64,000 nt of DNA, taken from contig CM035808.1 of assembly GCA_020466095.1 (NCBI GenBank), forward strand, positions 5,603,633 through 5,667,632, read 5' to 3'. The position numbers and the translations under genes were made by a program. This DNA is from Chlorops oryzae. Taxonomy: Eukaryota > Arthropoda > Insecta > Diptera > Chloropidae. This document shows positions 23,403 through 35,500 of the stretch, one piece after another; position 1 is the first letter of the stretch; each line of letters begins with the position of its first letter. Under the pieces are notes generated by a model. That model was given only the letters and a program-made list of their open reading frames with translations. It did no database searches and was not told where the DNA came from.

Positions 23403-24624
23403 GTATAAGTCCGATCGTGTTCCGCTAGGGGGCATTAGAAAGATGACAGTTCCTACTAAAAAAGCTTTTTTGACACTTTTTTGATTGATTGATTCAGTTT
23501 TGTTTGAGAGCTTGTCAAAGATGGACATCAGCAAAGAGAAAATTCGCTATATTTTACAGTTTTTCTTCGATAAGGGAGAAAACGCAAGCCAGGCGACTGA
23601 AAATGTGAATAGCGTTTATGGACCTGATACTGTAACAGCCAATCATGCGCAATTTGGGTTTCGTCGATTCCGTTCCGGTAACTTCGATGTCAAGGATGCA
23701 CCACGCACTGGAAGGCCAATTGTCGAAAATGTCGATAAAATCATGGAAATTATCGAGTCCGACCGTCATGTTAGCACTGTTTCGATTGCAAAAGAGCTAA
23801 AGATTGCACAAAAAACCGTTTGGAACCATTTGAATAAGGCTGGATACACAAAGAAGCTCGATGTATGGGTGCCACACGAGTTAACGCAAAAAAACCTCAT
23901 AGACCGAATTTCCATCTGCGAATCGCTGCTGAACCGCAACAAAATCGACCCATTTCTGAAGCGGTTTTGTGACTGGTGATGAAAAGTGGGTCACTTACGA
24001 CAACGTCAAGCGAAAACGGTCGTGGTCGAAACACGGTGAACCGGCGGAAACGGTGGTCAAGCCAGGATTGACGGCCAGGAAGGTTTTGCTGTGTGTTTGG
24101 TGGGATTGGCAGGGAATTATCTACTATGAGCTGCTCCCATACGGCAAAACTCTTAACTCGGAACTCTACTGTCAACAATTGGACCGTCTGAAGGAAGCAA
24201 TCGCCCATAAGCGGCCAGCTTTGGCCAATAGGAGAGGAATTGTGTTCCATCAGGACAACGCCAGGCCACACACATCGATAGTGACTCGCCAGAAGCTCCG
24301 GGAGTTTGGTTGGGAGGTTCTTCTGCATCCACCTTATAGTCCGGACCTGGCACCAAGTGATTACCATCTGTTCCTGTCCATGGCGAACAATTTTGCTGGT
24401 GAAACATTCGCTTCAAGATAGGCTTCTGAAATTCGACTGTCTCAATTTTTTGCTAATAGGAACGAGGGCTTCTATGAGAGAGGCATAATGAAATTACCTT
24501 TAAAATGGCAACAAGTTATCGAACAAAACGGCGCATATTTGACCTAAATCGGGTCATTCTAACTATCTTAAATAAAGCCCTCAATTTAATGCAAAAATAA
24601 TGGATTTCTTTTTACTACACCTAA
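23403..24624 (+). mobile_element. Mariner element, 5' end eroded
   Basis: Encodes a broken DD34D transposase. The 3' end reads TACTACACCTAA followed by TA. The left side begins at about GTATAAGTCCG, lacking the matching first 9-10 bases of a TTAGGTGTAGTA-type inverted repeat. Copy 1 of the duplication lacks the transposase at this place. I read it as a mariner of the cecropia/rosa-like group from the protein, but did not align it. Confidence 0.85.
23521..24547 (+). pseudogene. Mariner transposase, frameshifted and with a nonsense codon
   Basis: Starts MDISKEKIRY at 23521. The N-terminal DNA-binding part has two helix-turn-helix-like segments and the family signature WVPHELTQ. One extra T near 23965 breaks the frame just before VTGDEKW, the first catalytic Asp, which resumes in the next frame. 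The second and third Asp are in HQDNARPH and YSPDLAPSDYH with 34 residues between them (DD34D). An in-frame TAG at 24419-24421 precedes the last about 40 residues, ending GAYLT and TAA at 24545. At least two lesions make it non-functional. Intact homologues cut and paste at TA. Confidence 0.9.
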
Positions 24625-26012
24625 TATGTCCGACAAAGGAATGGCTGGTAAAATATATATTTTCAAAATCTCTTAAATATGGACATCAAACGAAAGGGCT
24701 CAATTTTGCTGCTCAACTTCAAATCTACGAAGCCACAAAGTACCAAAATAGAATATTTCTCATAGAAAATATGGCTATTCTGTTTAAAAATTTCTCAGGG
24801 ACGTTCCTCACTTATATTCCTTGACTTCCTTCAGAACACAATTTTTAACAGTACCTCAAGAATAATCCCAAATGAAGCTTCACAAAAAACGTTCATTCGC
24901 CTATCCTATATAAAATGAATATAATGAGCAAATCAATGTAAATTAGATTTAGACAACTCTAAGCCATGATATGTCTGAAGAGTCCTAAAGCACCAATTTC
25001 AATTTGAAACCTCGCTCTTTACTATTGGTCACACATTTAAGCATTAAAAATTTACTCCTTTAGTGAACCTAATTTTAATTTTAAAAGGATTCTTTTGCTT
25101 AACTAACTCCAAATTAAATTTAAACCTTTGATGCGAAGAATAAAAGCAAAAAAAACATTTTGAAAAAATTACACTAATTGAACTGCCAATTCAAATGGAA
25201 TTAAGTACATTCGATGTATGAAGGTTTTTTGTATCCATATTTACCACAAACCGATTTAATTCATTTATTCGAAATTCAATTTTGTGGTTTAAGCTGTGAT
25301 GCAATAAAAGGATTTGGTTTATTTTAGGCCTTTTAATATTTAAACCAATTGATATGTTTTAGCCCAACCCCAAAAATTGAAAATTATTGCGATTTTATGC
25401 GAACGAATTTTCAATATGAATTATCAATAAACAATAAACCGTTATTTGATTTTTTGGTTGAAATTTTTCTCTTCATATGGACAACAGTGGAAAATACATA
25501 CATACATACAGACACTTCAAATAAATAATAATTTATCACACAACTGGAGGAACGCATACTAAAGAATATTTGAGATTTAATGAAATCAATTGACTTTGGA
25601 GCATAATTCCAAAAGAGAGTTTTTACTGTATGCATTCAAATTTTTAGCCCTTGAAATCTCCAGGAAAGAAATTCAATTCACTATATAATCAATTGTTTAA
25701 TGCAACATTTTTCCTTTCTTGCGATAGCCTTTCTTTCTATACTTTAAACTCCCCATATGGGCATATCTACACGGACGCGACACTAACGTGAGCAATTCTA
25801 AGTCCCAAATTCAAGAATGCAGTGAATAGTATTTTCGTGCAGATCATGCATCAACTATATTCATCAAAATTTTTATCCAGATCCGATCAGATACATATGG
25901 ACGAGACAAATGCCTATATACAGTGCACTCTCTCCTTGCAGACACTTCTCTTAAGCGGCCATCCCTCTTAGGTGAACACCTCTGTTAAGCAGGCATATAT
26001 TTCGTTGCCGTA

Positions 26013-26562
26013 CCCAGCGGGAAATGTCCCCCGGACATCCCCGATGATGTCCTAGTGACTTCGGAGCCGGAATGCATGCTATTTCCGGTGACACTTTGTA
26101 TGACATTTACACAGGAGCTGACAGGGACTTCAGCGGTGACATTGTCATGCTAGGGTGTGCGATGGCGAAAAAAGCATTTGAGAGCAGCACATTATGCTCT
26201 TTTTCTCTTTAAATGTCAATTTATAGAAACTAGTTTGATAACTCTCTTCTTTGCCCTCTCTTTGGATTTTTCGCAATTTTAAAAAAATCTATTTTTAACA
26301 ATTTTTGTTCGCCTCAGAAAGGGATCGAACCCGCGGTCTTCGGATTCTGAGTCGAGCACTCATCCTCTACGCCACTTCATGCTAACGCTGAACTGACGCT
26401 AAAACCTTATTTAAATTTCAGTAGCCAATGAGATTTAAGCACATGAACAGCATCCCTCCACGATGACATGTCCTCCAAGATGTCACACATGACAATGTCA
26501 CCTATATGTCATCGATGACATCACTGATGACATTGTCATGCAGGAGATAATTTCACACTGGG
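26013..26562. mobile_element. CCCAG-TIR element with a tRNA-like module, nested in a MITE
   Basis: Ends CCCAGCGGGAAAT and ATTTCACACTGGG are imperfect inverted repeats. TA is duplicated at 26011-26012 and 26563-26564. The interior repeats GATGACA/TGTCATC words in both orientations near each end and holds one minus-strand tRNA-like module. Ends and cargo resemble the 904-bp element at 18064. It has no transposase. Confidence 0.82.
26310..26380 (-). other. tRNA-like module in the nested CCCAG element
   Basis: On the minus strand: A-box TGGCGTAGAGGA, then CGACTCAGAATCCGAAGAC in the anticodon-arm position, then GGGTTCGATCCC, a T-arm with a perfect B-box core, then AGGCGAAC. It is the most tRNA-like of the modules here, yet lacks a convincing acceptor stem. 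Confidence 0.65.
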
Positions 26563-26591
26563 TATGTATCCAATTAAGAGATTACACTGTA

Positions 26592-28870
26592 CACACGAGT
26601 GCAACTTTGTGTCCTATTTTTGAAAACGTGGCGGGCTTCTTACAGTTGGGTCATCATTTGGTGAAGCCAGAAGGCTTAGGTAATAAATGAATGCTCTATA
26701 TTTCGAGCTAGAGAATCATTATCCTTAGTGGCAAAATGGTCCTAGTAAACCTAGGCTGAGATTGTCAGTATGTATTAGAAAAGAAAGACCTACAGGCAAT
26801 CGAAAAAGAAATTACTTTTCAAAGAAACTTTTAGCAATTTAAGCATTTTGGTCTTTAAAAGGCCATACCAGAAGTTCCTTCCGAAGTGTATTTTCCTTCT
26901 TCCTCTCTATTTCCCGCTGTCCCCTGAGCCAACAGCATCCCTCACATTTCAACGACTTCAAAACAGGAGATTAATTGTCGAACATTTCTCAAATTGCCTT
27001 CGGATATTTTAAAGCGCAGCTACGAATAGCATTTTTTGTTTCAATTCAAATAAACAAAATGATTAAATGTAAAGGAAAATCATTCATTGAATTCCTTTGG
27101 AAATCTGAGATTTTCAGTTGAAATTGATGGCTGAAATCTTTGTAAGTATGTTGTCATATATGTATGTATATGACAGTTTGTTTAGCAACATTATAAGGTT
27201 TCAATACGAAGTCGTATTTCCCTTTGGTTTGACATTTTTCCGAAGCATTTTGTAATTTCCATCATAATTTCCCATTTTATTAAAAGAATACGTCTGAAAT
27301 TGATCTGAACTGTAGTCCCCAATGGCGGATTAAAGAGTTTCCAATTAAATAAGTCATAAGCTTGAGAGAGTCAAATTGTTCTCGCATTCCAAAAATGCCA
27401 CAAATGATGAAATGAGAATTATCAAATCATATTTCAAAGGACATTTTTTGGTATTTCTTTTATTAAATTCTTTTTATTGATCTGTTTTTTTTTTTTTTTT
27501 TTTTTGCTCCATCCAGATTAAATAAACCGTCATCGTTGGCATCGGAAGCGACATTCTCATTTCATTTCGTGTAATAAAAACGCTGTATGTTCATAAATAT
27601 GAAATGCGATATCGAAGGAATTTTCCATTATTCCGACTATATGCAGGATACGCAAAAGAATTTTCGGAATGTCCTTTTGCCTTTCAATGACTCGATAGCA
27701 AAACTGTGCAAAAGCTATTGAGGTTTTTTCCTCAAAACTCTCACTTATACGGAGAAGTATTGAATTTATTTATTTGAGCAATAAAAAAAAAAACAACAGG
27801 ATATAGAATTAATTATTCATTAAAGGAGACCTAAGTCTTATGCAATGTACGATGAATTGAAAGAAACCCATCCTGAGGGTTGGGTTGCCTGATCTTTGCG
27901 AGGTATTATTTCTTTGACTCTAAAGTTTAAAGTGAGGAGAGAGCAAAATAAAACAAGAACAGCTCTTAATTCGCTATGAAAGGATTCAATCAAGCAATCA
28001 TAAATAAAATGTAAATAAGAATTTTGTGAAACTGTGAAACAATCCTATCAAAAATGACATCCCTTCGAGCTCAAAGGGTTGAGTTTTTTGAGGTTTTTTT
28101 TTTCTGCCCAAATCAATATTAAATCGTAACTTATTCAACCAATATACCTACACATGTTATCATGTTATTTGTGACGGCATCATCACATATTCCTTCCTTT
28201 TTGCTACTTGAAATTCAAAGTTTTCCTTAATGCCCAAAGGAGCAAACAAATTGTAATAAAAAAAAACAGCGATAAAATTCTAAAACACTTTTCTTCTTTT
28301 CTCGGTCAGAGAAATGACTCAGAGTCGGAAGGAAAAGGATACCAGAAAAAAAAAAAACATAAAAAAGATGGAAATGAATGCAGTCGAAATGGCGAGTTGT
28401 CCCAAGGTACTACGATGCAGATGGGAGGACTACCTTATCTTCCCAGAATTTTATGTTCGATGTATCTGAAAAAAAAAAGCAAAAATGTTGCAAGCAATGA
28501 AGGGAGATGAAATCATCGAAACAAAACCGGAAAATATTTTTGAAAACTTAAAGAACGCTTTTTCAAAAGTTTGAGAAAAAGTGAGAGCTTTCGTTTCGGT
28601 TTTCAGCCTTTTGGGAACTACTCTACTGCAACGCTAGAAAATCCTTTAATCGGATTCAAAGACCTCCTTTAAGGCTTCCATTAATGGGGCCACTTTTTAA
28701 TAGATTAATTACACCCTCTAAGCACAATCATTTTTCAGAAGCTTTTCCATTTCATGCGATTCAAGCACTGAACTTTGAGGTAAACCCCTTTTGGATTAAG
28801 TAAATAAGCAGCTGCAAATAAATTTAAAAAACAAGAGTTTAAAGAAAAAGTTCCGACAACAAGTTCAACA
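26592..28870. other. Intergenic DNA, no gene recognised
   Basis: AT-rich sequence with a T-run near 27487-27505 and lysine-rich spurious frames at about 28208-28510 caused by A-runs. No domain, splice chain or repeat termini were recognised. Confidence 0.5.
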
Positions 28871-28874
28871 AATG

Positions 28875-29725
28875 AAAGAATGAGATAGTTTAAGTCGGTC
28901 CACCCCGACTCTGGTACACCAAGTTGCCGACAAATGTCTCAAATGCAAACCAAGAATTCGGAGAATGTGAATGGACGTGGACGTCTAATAGTATGACGCC
29001 CATTTTTCGAAGCTATATGCGCTTAGAGAAGGTAGAGTTTCACCTGTCTAGCAGTATTAAGTGGTTCGCTAATTGCAATCATATTTCTCTATAAAAATTT
29101 GTTTATCTATGTAGGCGAAGGAATCGACAGACCACGCCCATTTCACTTTTGAAAATCTTCAGTTAAAACATACTTTTATGCACCGAATTGGGCTTGATTA
29201 GCTCAGCTGATTCGAAAGAGATGCTATCGATCGATAAGCCGACATGTCTTAATGAACTCATGTCTATGTCTATGTCTATGTCTATGTCTATGTCTATGTC
29301 TATGTCTATGTCTATGTCTATGTCTATGTCTATGTCTATGTCTATGTCTATGTCTATGTCTATGTCTATGTCTATGTCTCTGTCTATGTCTATGTCTATG
29401 GCTATGTCTATATCTATGTCTATGTCTATGTCTATGTCTATGTCTATGTCTATGTCTATGTCTATGTCTATGTCTATGTCTATGTCTATGTCTATGTCTA
29501 TGTCTATGTCTATGTCTATGTCTATGTCTATGTCTATGTCTATGTCTATGTCTATGTCTATGTCTATGTCTATGTCTATTATGTCTATGTCTATGGCTAT
29601 GTTATGCTGTGTCTATCTCTATGTCTATGTCTATTTTAATGCCTACATATGTCAGCAGAGCTTAGTTGAAGCTGTTACAAGACTCGCGGAGAACTAATAT
29701 ACCCAGCTGGTTCTAGGTAAAAATA
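28875..29725. repeat. AAGTCGGTC-type dispersed repeat hosting a hexanucleotide array
   Basis: Opens with TTTAAGTCGGTCCACCCCGACT, like the segment at 9420. It contains ACCACGCCCA (inverse of the TGGGCGTGG word of that segment) and closes with GAACTAATATACCCAGCTGG, like 10998-11035. Two such copies with different internal tandem repeats suggest a Helitron-like or other non-autonomous family with a central repeat; classification is inference. Confidence 0.5.
29258..29626. repeat. (TCTATG)n microsatellite
   Basis: About 60 nearly perfect TCTATG units with a few variants (TCTCTG, GCTATG, TCTATA, and one unit shifted by ATT near 29579). It creates long Met-Ser and Cys-Leu frames that are not genes. 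Confidence 0.96.
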
Positions 29726-30690
29726 GACTCATCATTGAAATACAGAAAAAATAAAAAAAATTTAAAAAAAATAAATGCAAACCCATAAAAGCAAACGAAG
29801 CAAAGATAGTGTCCGAAAGTTTGTTTATGAATATTAAAAAAAAAAAAAAAACTTCTAACATTTCATTTCAAGCGAAAACAAAATTTCATGATAGCTTGCA
29901 ACATTAGACACCACCCTCAAAGGTGCAGCTACGCCCTACCAGAGGACAAGCCAGTGGGAATAAACGTTGCAAAAATGTGTCAATAAGTGAGTTTGAGAGT
30001 TGTGTTAGGTACTTAAGTGTGCAGTAAAACAAAATATGTAACGGTAATCTGAGGTTGACGTTCCAGAACTGCATTTATGTTTACCAAAGAGTAATGCTAT
30101 AAAACAAAAATGGTTTTTTATATGAACATAAACTTTTGCGAGAACTAAAAAAAAACCCTTCCCAGAAACACTTTTACAAGTATAGAAAATGTTAACTTCT
30201 CCGAAAAGCCAACTTTCCACACGTAAGCAGTCAAATAAAAGAGTATATTGAGGCCATACCACCGTGCCAGTTTTATCCAATTAATTTTTCCTAGGTTAGA
30301 AGTCTAGACAGTTTGTCTTAATGTTCTACTTTGACCACAGCAAAGATCCCATCCCAATTCTCAGACCCGACTTCTCGACTTCTAGGACTCTTGTGTTCCT
30401 CCTGTATAAGTATCTCACATTACGAATTGAATTCATTCGAGGATTTATTTAACGTTTGAAATGGAGTTCAATCAATAAAGTAATTTATGTGATTTCCTTT
30501 CGGAAAAGGACAGAGAGCATAAAAAGAAAACAGAAAAAGCTGTTTATTGAACCCAAGGTCTATGACAACGTTGGTTGGCCTCGTATGTTATGCAGTAATG
30601 TCGACATAAGTAGACATTATTGAAAACAAAAAATTAATCAAAGCATTTGTTTAAGGTTTAAGCTAATTTCTTGATGTGTCTGGTGGAACG
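29726..30690. other. Intergenic DNA, no gene recognised
   Basis: No recognisable coding frame, TIR or tail. Confidence 0.5.
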
Positions 30691-31015
30691 AAGCAACCTC
30701 TCTCTCTCTCCCTCTATCTTTCTCTATGTCTATCCATACCTCTATTTCAATATCAACCTCAATTGCTATCTCTATGGCTATCTCTACCTTTATCTCTATA
30801 TCTACGCCTATCTTTATCCCGATCTCTATATATATCACTTCCTCTTTATCTTCCTCTATATCTTCCTCTAGCTTTATCTATCTCTCTTTCTACATAGCCC
30901 TTTATCTATCTCAACATCTATCTCTACATCTTTCTCTATATCTACTTATCTACTTTCTCTATATCTACAAATCTCTATATATATCTCTTTTTCTATTGTA
31001 TCTCTACATCTTTCT
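30691..31015. repeat. Degenerate (CTATCT)n / CTCTATATCT pyrimidine repeat
   Basis: Imperfect CTATCTCTATATCT units with no stops in several frames; the frames are artefacts. Confidence 0.85.
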
Positions 31016-32342
31016 TTTATGACAACATTATTTCTGAAGGATAAATATATAGCTCCCGAACAAAGTCCATTCGATTTCATAATAGATACTTAGTGGACAC
31101 TTACCTTGATTTGAAGAAACGGAAACATATGTGAAAATAATAAAAACCAAAAAATGTCCCGAAAATCGTGGGTAGCTCTCCTCCAAAAAGACCTAAAAAA
31201 AAATTTGCTTAGAAATTGCATGATTCCAATTAGTACTAATTTTCGCTTACCTTTCAGGGGCGTTGCTGCCAAACCGCGAAACGGTCGCAATGAGACGAAT
31301 TTTCCGAACTCTTTCGATCCATCATATAAGAGGATGCAAGACCATTTAGGAAAGAGATTCTCATGATGATTTCAATGATAGCACCCTAGCTCTCAAACAT
31401 CCAGGGCCTCTTTTTGTCCAGGCACGCGACTGATAAGCTACGTGATGCATGACTGATCCTGAATGCTTTAAGCGAAAACCCGTCCGTGTTTGTTCTGTTC
31501 AAATGTCAAAAAAACATATCGAAATGTATCACGATTATTGCCAAATAAATAAAAAAAAACATTAATAGAAATAAAACAAAAGAGAATGATTGACGCACAG
31601 GTACTACACAAATGCTAAAGTGCCGTATTGTATGAGTGACATTTGCGAATCAAGCTAAAAAAAAATGTTTTGAATTTATACAAAAATAATTGCAAAGAAA
31701 TATAAAATAAATACAAATGGGGGAAAAACTGCAAAATCCATCAAAAGTACAAAAAAAAAAAAAAACAGATGGCAAAACAAATTAATTTTAATCCAAACAA
31801 TTTTCTCCCTTTTTTATCTCTTTGCCTTGAACCTAACATGACAACCAATTTGACAACAATTTTTTTGTCAAACTTCTTTTTTAGCCCGACGCTGCTTTTG
31901 GACTTTGAAAAAATACTCAACCCGAACACATTTGTCCTACGAATCGAAACGTTTTACAGAGATTGATTACTCAAAATATTGATGTATATTGTTTGACCTA
32001 CTTTAAAATTATTTTACGTTTCTGCTTTCATTGTAAGTCTTATCGAAGCTAAGATACAGTTATGTGCAAACATAGCGAGTCTATATGAGTTTTTGTTCCG
32101 ACCCAAAGCATGGCAACAATATGACAGATAGTTCAACTTACGTCGAAATAAATGAGTTTAAAATTCTTTTTTGTCGGATGGAAAAGGAACCAATTCAATT
32201 TAAATTCATGGGCATGATAAATAAAACGTAATCTAAGGTCCTTTAGCCTTGAAGTAGCGTTCAAGTCAAGGGAAACTATCAAGGGTGCTATAGTCTGGCG
32301 AGTCTGAAAATTAAATACCCGAGACAAATAAACGGTTAGCCA
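31016..32342. other. Intergenic DNA, no gene recognised
   Basis: Short frames only. A slightly more GC-rich patch near 31090-31480 was checked on both strands without a recognisable domain. Confidence 0.5.
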
Positions 32343-32344
32343 TA

Positions 32345-32575
32345 CAGTAGTTTCGCTATAAAAGAAACTCGTATATAAGAAAAACCCGCTCTTAAGAAAG
32401 GAATTTCAGGGCACCAAGTTCATTTATATTTAGCTCTGTACAAAAATCTTTGTATATAGGAAACTCGTATATAAGAAAAACCCGCTCTTATAAACGGGTT
32501 CTTATATAAGAAAAAACCGGATATTATAATGAAATTTCTTGTCAAAATCGATTTTCTTATATAGCAAAACTACTG
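32345..32575. mobile_element. Pogo/Tigger-like MITE, 231 bp
   Basis: Ends CAGTAGTTTCGCTATA and TATAGCAAAACTACTG are inverted repeats with one mismatch. TA flanks both ends (32343-32344, 32576-32577). Inside, AACTCGTATATAAGAAAAAC occurs twice (near 32366 and 32462). It is too short for a transposase. TA duplication and CAGT ends fit mobilisation by a pogo-type enzyme. Confidence 0.88.
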
Positions 32576-32577
32576 TA

Positions 32578-35500
32578 TATGTTTGAATATTTCAATTAGA
32601 CATGGAACAGAGAGAAAACGCTAATGAAAGCAAAGAAAATTATAAAATTAAGCCTTAAAGTATGCGTATTTTTGCGATTAGGCTTTTTCCTCAAACTGGG
32701 GCTCAGATTTTGTTGAAATTTAAAAATTTAAAGTATACTTCATGGAGCAAAAACATTTTTCGAATAAGTTTAGCAAAGTTGAACTCCAAACCGCTCTCTC
32801 TAACTTCAAAAAATTGCATATTGAATTTAAAAAACTATTTGAATCTTCACTTTATGTGAGTTGAACAATATTTTTACTCCATAAAGTATGCTTTAAATTT
32901 ATAAAAGTCAACAAAATCCGAGCACTGATCAGTGATCATAGCTTTGCCATTTATGGATAGATTTTGAAGAGTAATATCTAATTTTTTTGGTTAAGGAAAA
33001 AACTTTATATAAAAAAATTAAAAAACATTATTTTGATTGCGAGCGAAACTTTGGATGCCGATGAATTAAAAATTTTATGAATTTTTTTTAAAATATATGT
33101 TTTTTTAGGTTTAAGGGTCTACAGAATCTTATTTTGTTCACCGGTCTTAAAACTATGTAGAGAAAAGTCTTAGAGGGGTTTATTATTTTCAATTTAAGGG
33201 ATTATTTGTTCAAATCGGATGATGCCTTGTGGAGTTCTGCTAGGAAAAGCTGCAATGCCCCCTTAAAGAAAATTTTTTTTTTTACCAAAAATCAATATAA
33301 AAAGAGGCTTCCATAAAAATTTTTTGAATATTTTTTTCATGTTTAGATGCCCCTGAAAGAATGTGTAAACTAGTGTTTTATTTAAAAATATTTTCTATGG
33401 TCCTTCTCGAGTGTTACACACAATCGCACAGACGCAATATACTCTCCACAAAAAATATGTCGATGGTAAAGACAAAGAGAAAATGAAGCGTTGAAAGTTT
33501 TTAGGACAACTTTCAAAGCTAAAGACTGATAAATTGATGCCCTTTCTGATTGATAAGTTATAATTTTGATCACTGGATTAAGCTAAAGACCAAATTATAT
33601 ATTGAACTTATGCTTATTGGCCTATAAATTTCACTATTTTTTCCGACATTCTATCATGTCGCCCTTCTACAACTAAGCTCTCAATACAGAAAAGTTTCCA
33701 CTGACTTTCGTCCTCATTTAGCCAGCTGGAAAAGTATGTTATAAATATTCTGCTCCGTCGAATATTTATGCAAATGATTTGAGAAGGCGCCCTCCATACT
33801 GTGGAATTCCAACACACTCTCACTTTTTTTTCTCATTAAGATTCTGCCATTCTAGTTTCACCTTCATATATCTTCCTCCATTTTATTAAGTATTCGGCAT
33901 AGTTTCTGCACACAAAGCGCACGTACGATTGGAATTTTTAATTAAAGCCAGCAAAATGATAAATAACTTCGTTTCTCACGCCAATGTCATTGCACGGACA
34001 TCATTTTCTATAACTGGTTCGGTAGTGAAATTTCAAGGACGCTTGAGGCATTTTAGCAGTAAATGGAGCGATTATTACAAAGAAATTAACGGGGGGTGTG
34101 CTAAAAATCAACTGCAAAGACCATGACGATTTAGTTTTGCACAGTTTTGCCTTTCTCATTTCAATATAATAATATATGTATGTATGTGTTTTTTCGATAT
34201 ATAATTGAGTAGAAATGCTGCCAAAACGGTTTTTAGAGTACATGAAATTTCTGAAATCCTCAAGTTTTTACCATATCAATTTTTGTCACATGCCGTTTAG
34301 CTTCTAACGTTTTGAGAAAGTTCTATTAAGGTCCTTGCTTCCTTTCTAAAATTTACCCAAAATTAAAGAAGGTACTTAAATATAAAGCAATTTACTGCTG
34401 CGCGATTGCAAAAAACGCGCAACGTGTCAGTCAGCAGCGTGGCGTCTACTTATTTTAAAGATTTTCTTAGAAAGAAATTGAATTCACTCAATCTGAAATT
34501 GAACTAGAATATTTCAAAAGGTGAATAAATCCAATTTCGATTTATAATGGCATGAGTTCAAAATAAATGCCATAATTGTTGCGAAGATAACTTAAGCTGC
34601 GTGAAATCCACAATCATTTTATGCTTTGAAGACAGCTACATACCTCAATTCCCCAAGCTCATCTGTTACAGGCGCTCGAAAATATTCTCCTTGATGAATA
34701 TTAAACGTCAGGGATTTTATGGTATTTAGTTCTGAAATCATTTGTGCAGATATAACACGACTAAAATGATTTATTATGAGCGAAATGATTAAAATACATT
34801 CGAAACGTTTGGAGCTTCAATGCTTTGAATTTTCATTCTGCCACAACATTTCACACTAGAAATTTGCCAAGGTTTACATTCGAGCAACTTTAAATCATGA
34901 TATCCTTGATATCAAATGACCTTGTATGATGGTTCTTCGTTCGTCAGCTTTTCGATTTTTGCGTGCTCTCTTGCACGCATGTTCCCCATCGATAACACCA
35001 AAATTACTGCGTGCTAAACGTGAATACTTGTCACAAGGAAATAGATAAATGCTCTGATATCTTTCAGCGTTAAACTTTGGATGAAAGCAGGTGATTTGAT
35101 TTTAAGACAATAGAATTTACGGTTACAAAACTCTCCTCAGTTAAAGACAAAGGAAGTAATTAATCAAGAGACTTGGTAGCGGCTGTTGATTTTGCTGTGG
35201 CAGCCTTTTCGTTTTGGAATACAACGTTTGGAGGTTGGAGTACCTTCTCAAAGTAATTATAAATCAAATGAATTTAATTTATTCGACTAATAGAGCAGCC
35301 CTGCATTATAATTATTATTATAATACTCTCTCAAGGAATATTTGAATAGTTAAGAGGTTGCGATCCTGTCATATCTTGCTTCTCATGGCCCATCTCAGTA
35401 TGGGGACAATAAAGGCTTTTAATATAAAAAAAAGAGGAAAATTTTAATACAAAATAAGCACCATGAGCATGTTTGAATTAACTGGCTATAGTTTTGTTTA

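Larger units (their letters stand above)
20981..25525. repeat. Segmental tandem duplication, copy 2
   Basis: Nearly identical to 16354-20684. It lacks the CCCAG element (empty site at about 22690) and carries a mariner at 23403-24624. Its microsatellite (21560-21965) is shorter and has different unit composition, as expected from slippage after duplication. Confidence 0.93.
25921..26589. mobile_element. Pogo-like MITE, copy 2, split by a later insertion
   Basis: Ends CAGTGCACTCTCTC and TTACACTG with TA on both sides (25919-25920, 26590-26591). Without the nested element at 26013-26562 it is about 117 bp and matches 11051-11226 (words CTTAAGCGG, TGTTAA-C-GGCATATATTT). Confidence 0.8.

Noticed and set aside
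23897..24416. Long minus-strand ORFs over the mariner (87-156 codons)
   Set aside because: Antisense shadows of the plus-strand transposase.
26310..26380. Functional tRNA gene
   Set aside because: T-arm and internal promoter look right, but no paired acceptor stem or terminator T-run was seen, and it lies inside a TIR element.
29188..29697. Met-Ser and Cys-Leu repeat proteins of 137-169 codons
   Set aside because: Products of the (TCTATG)n array with no stops; no sign of a gene around them.
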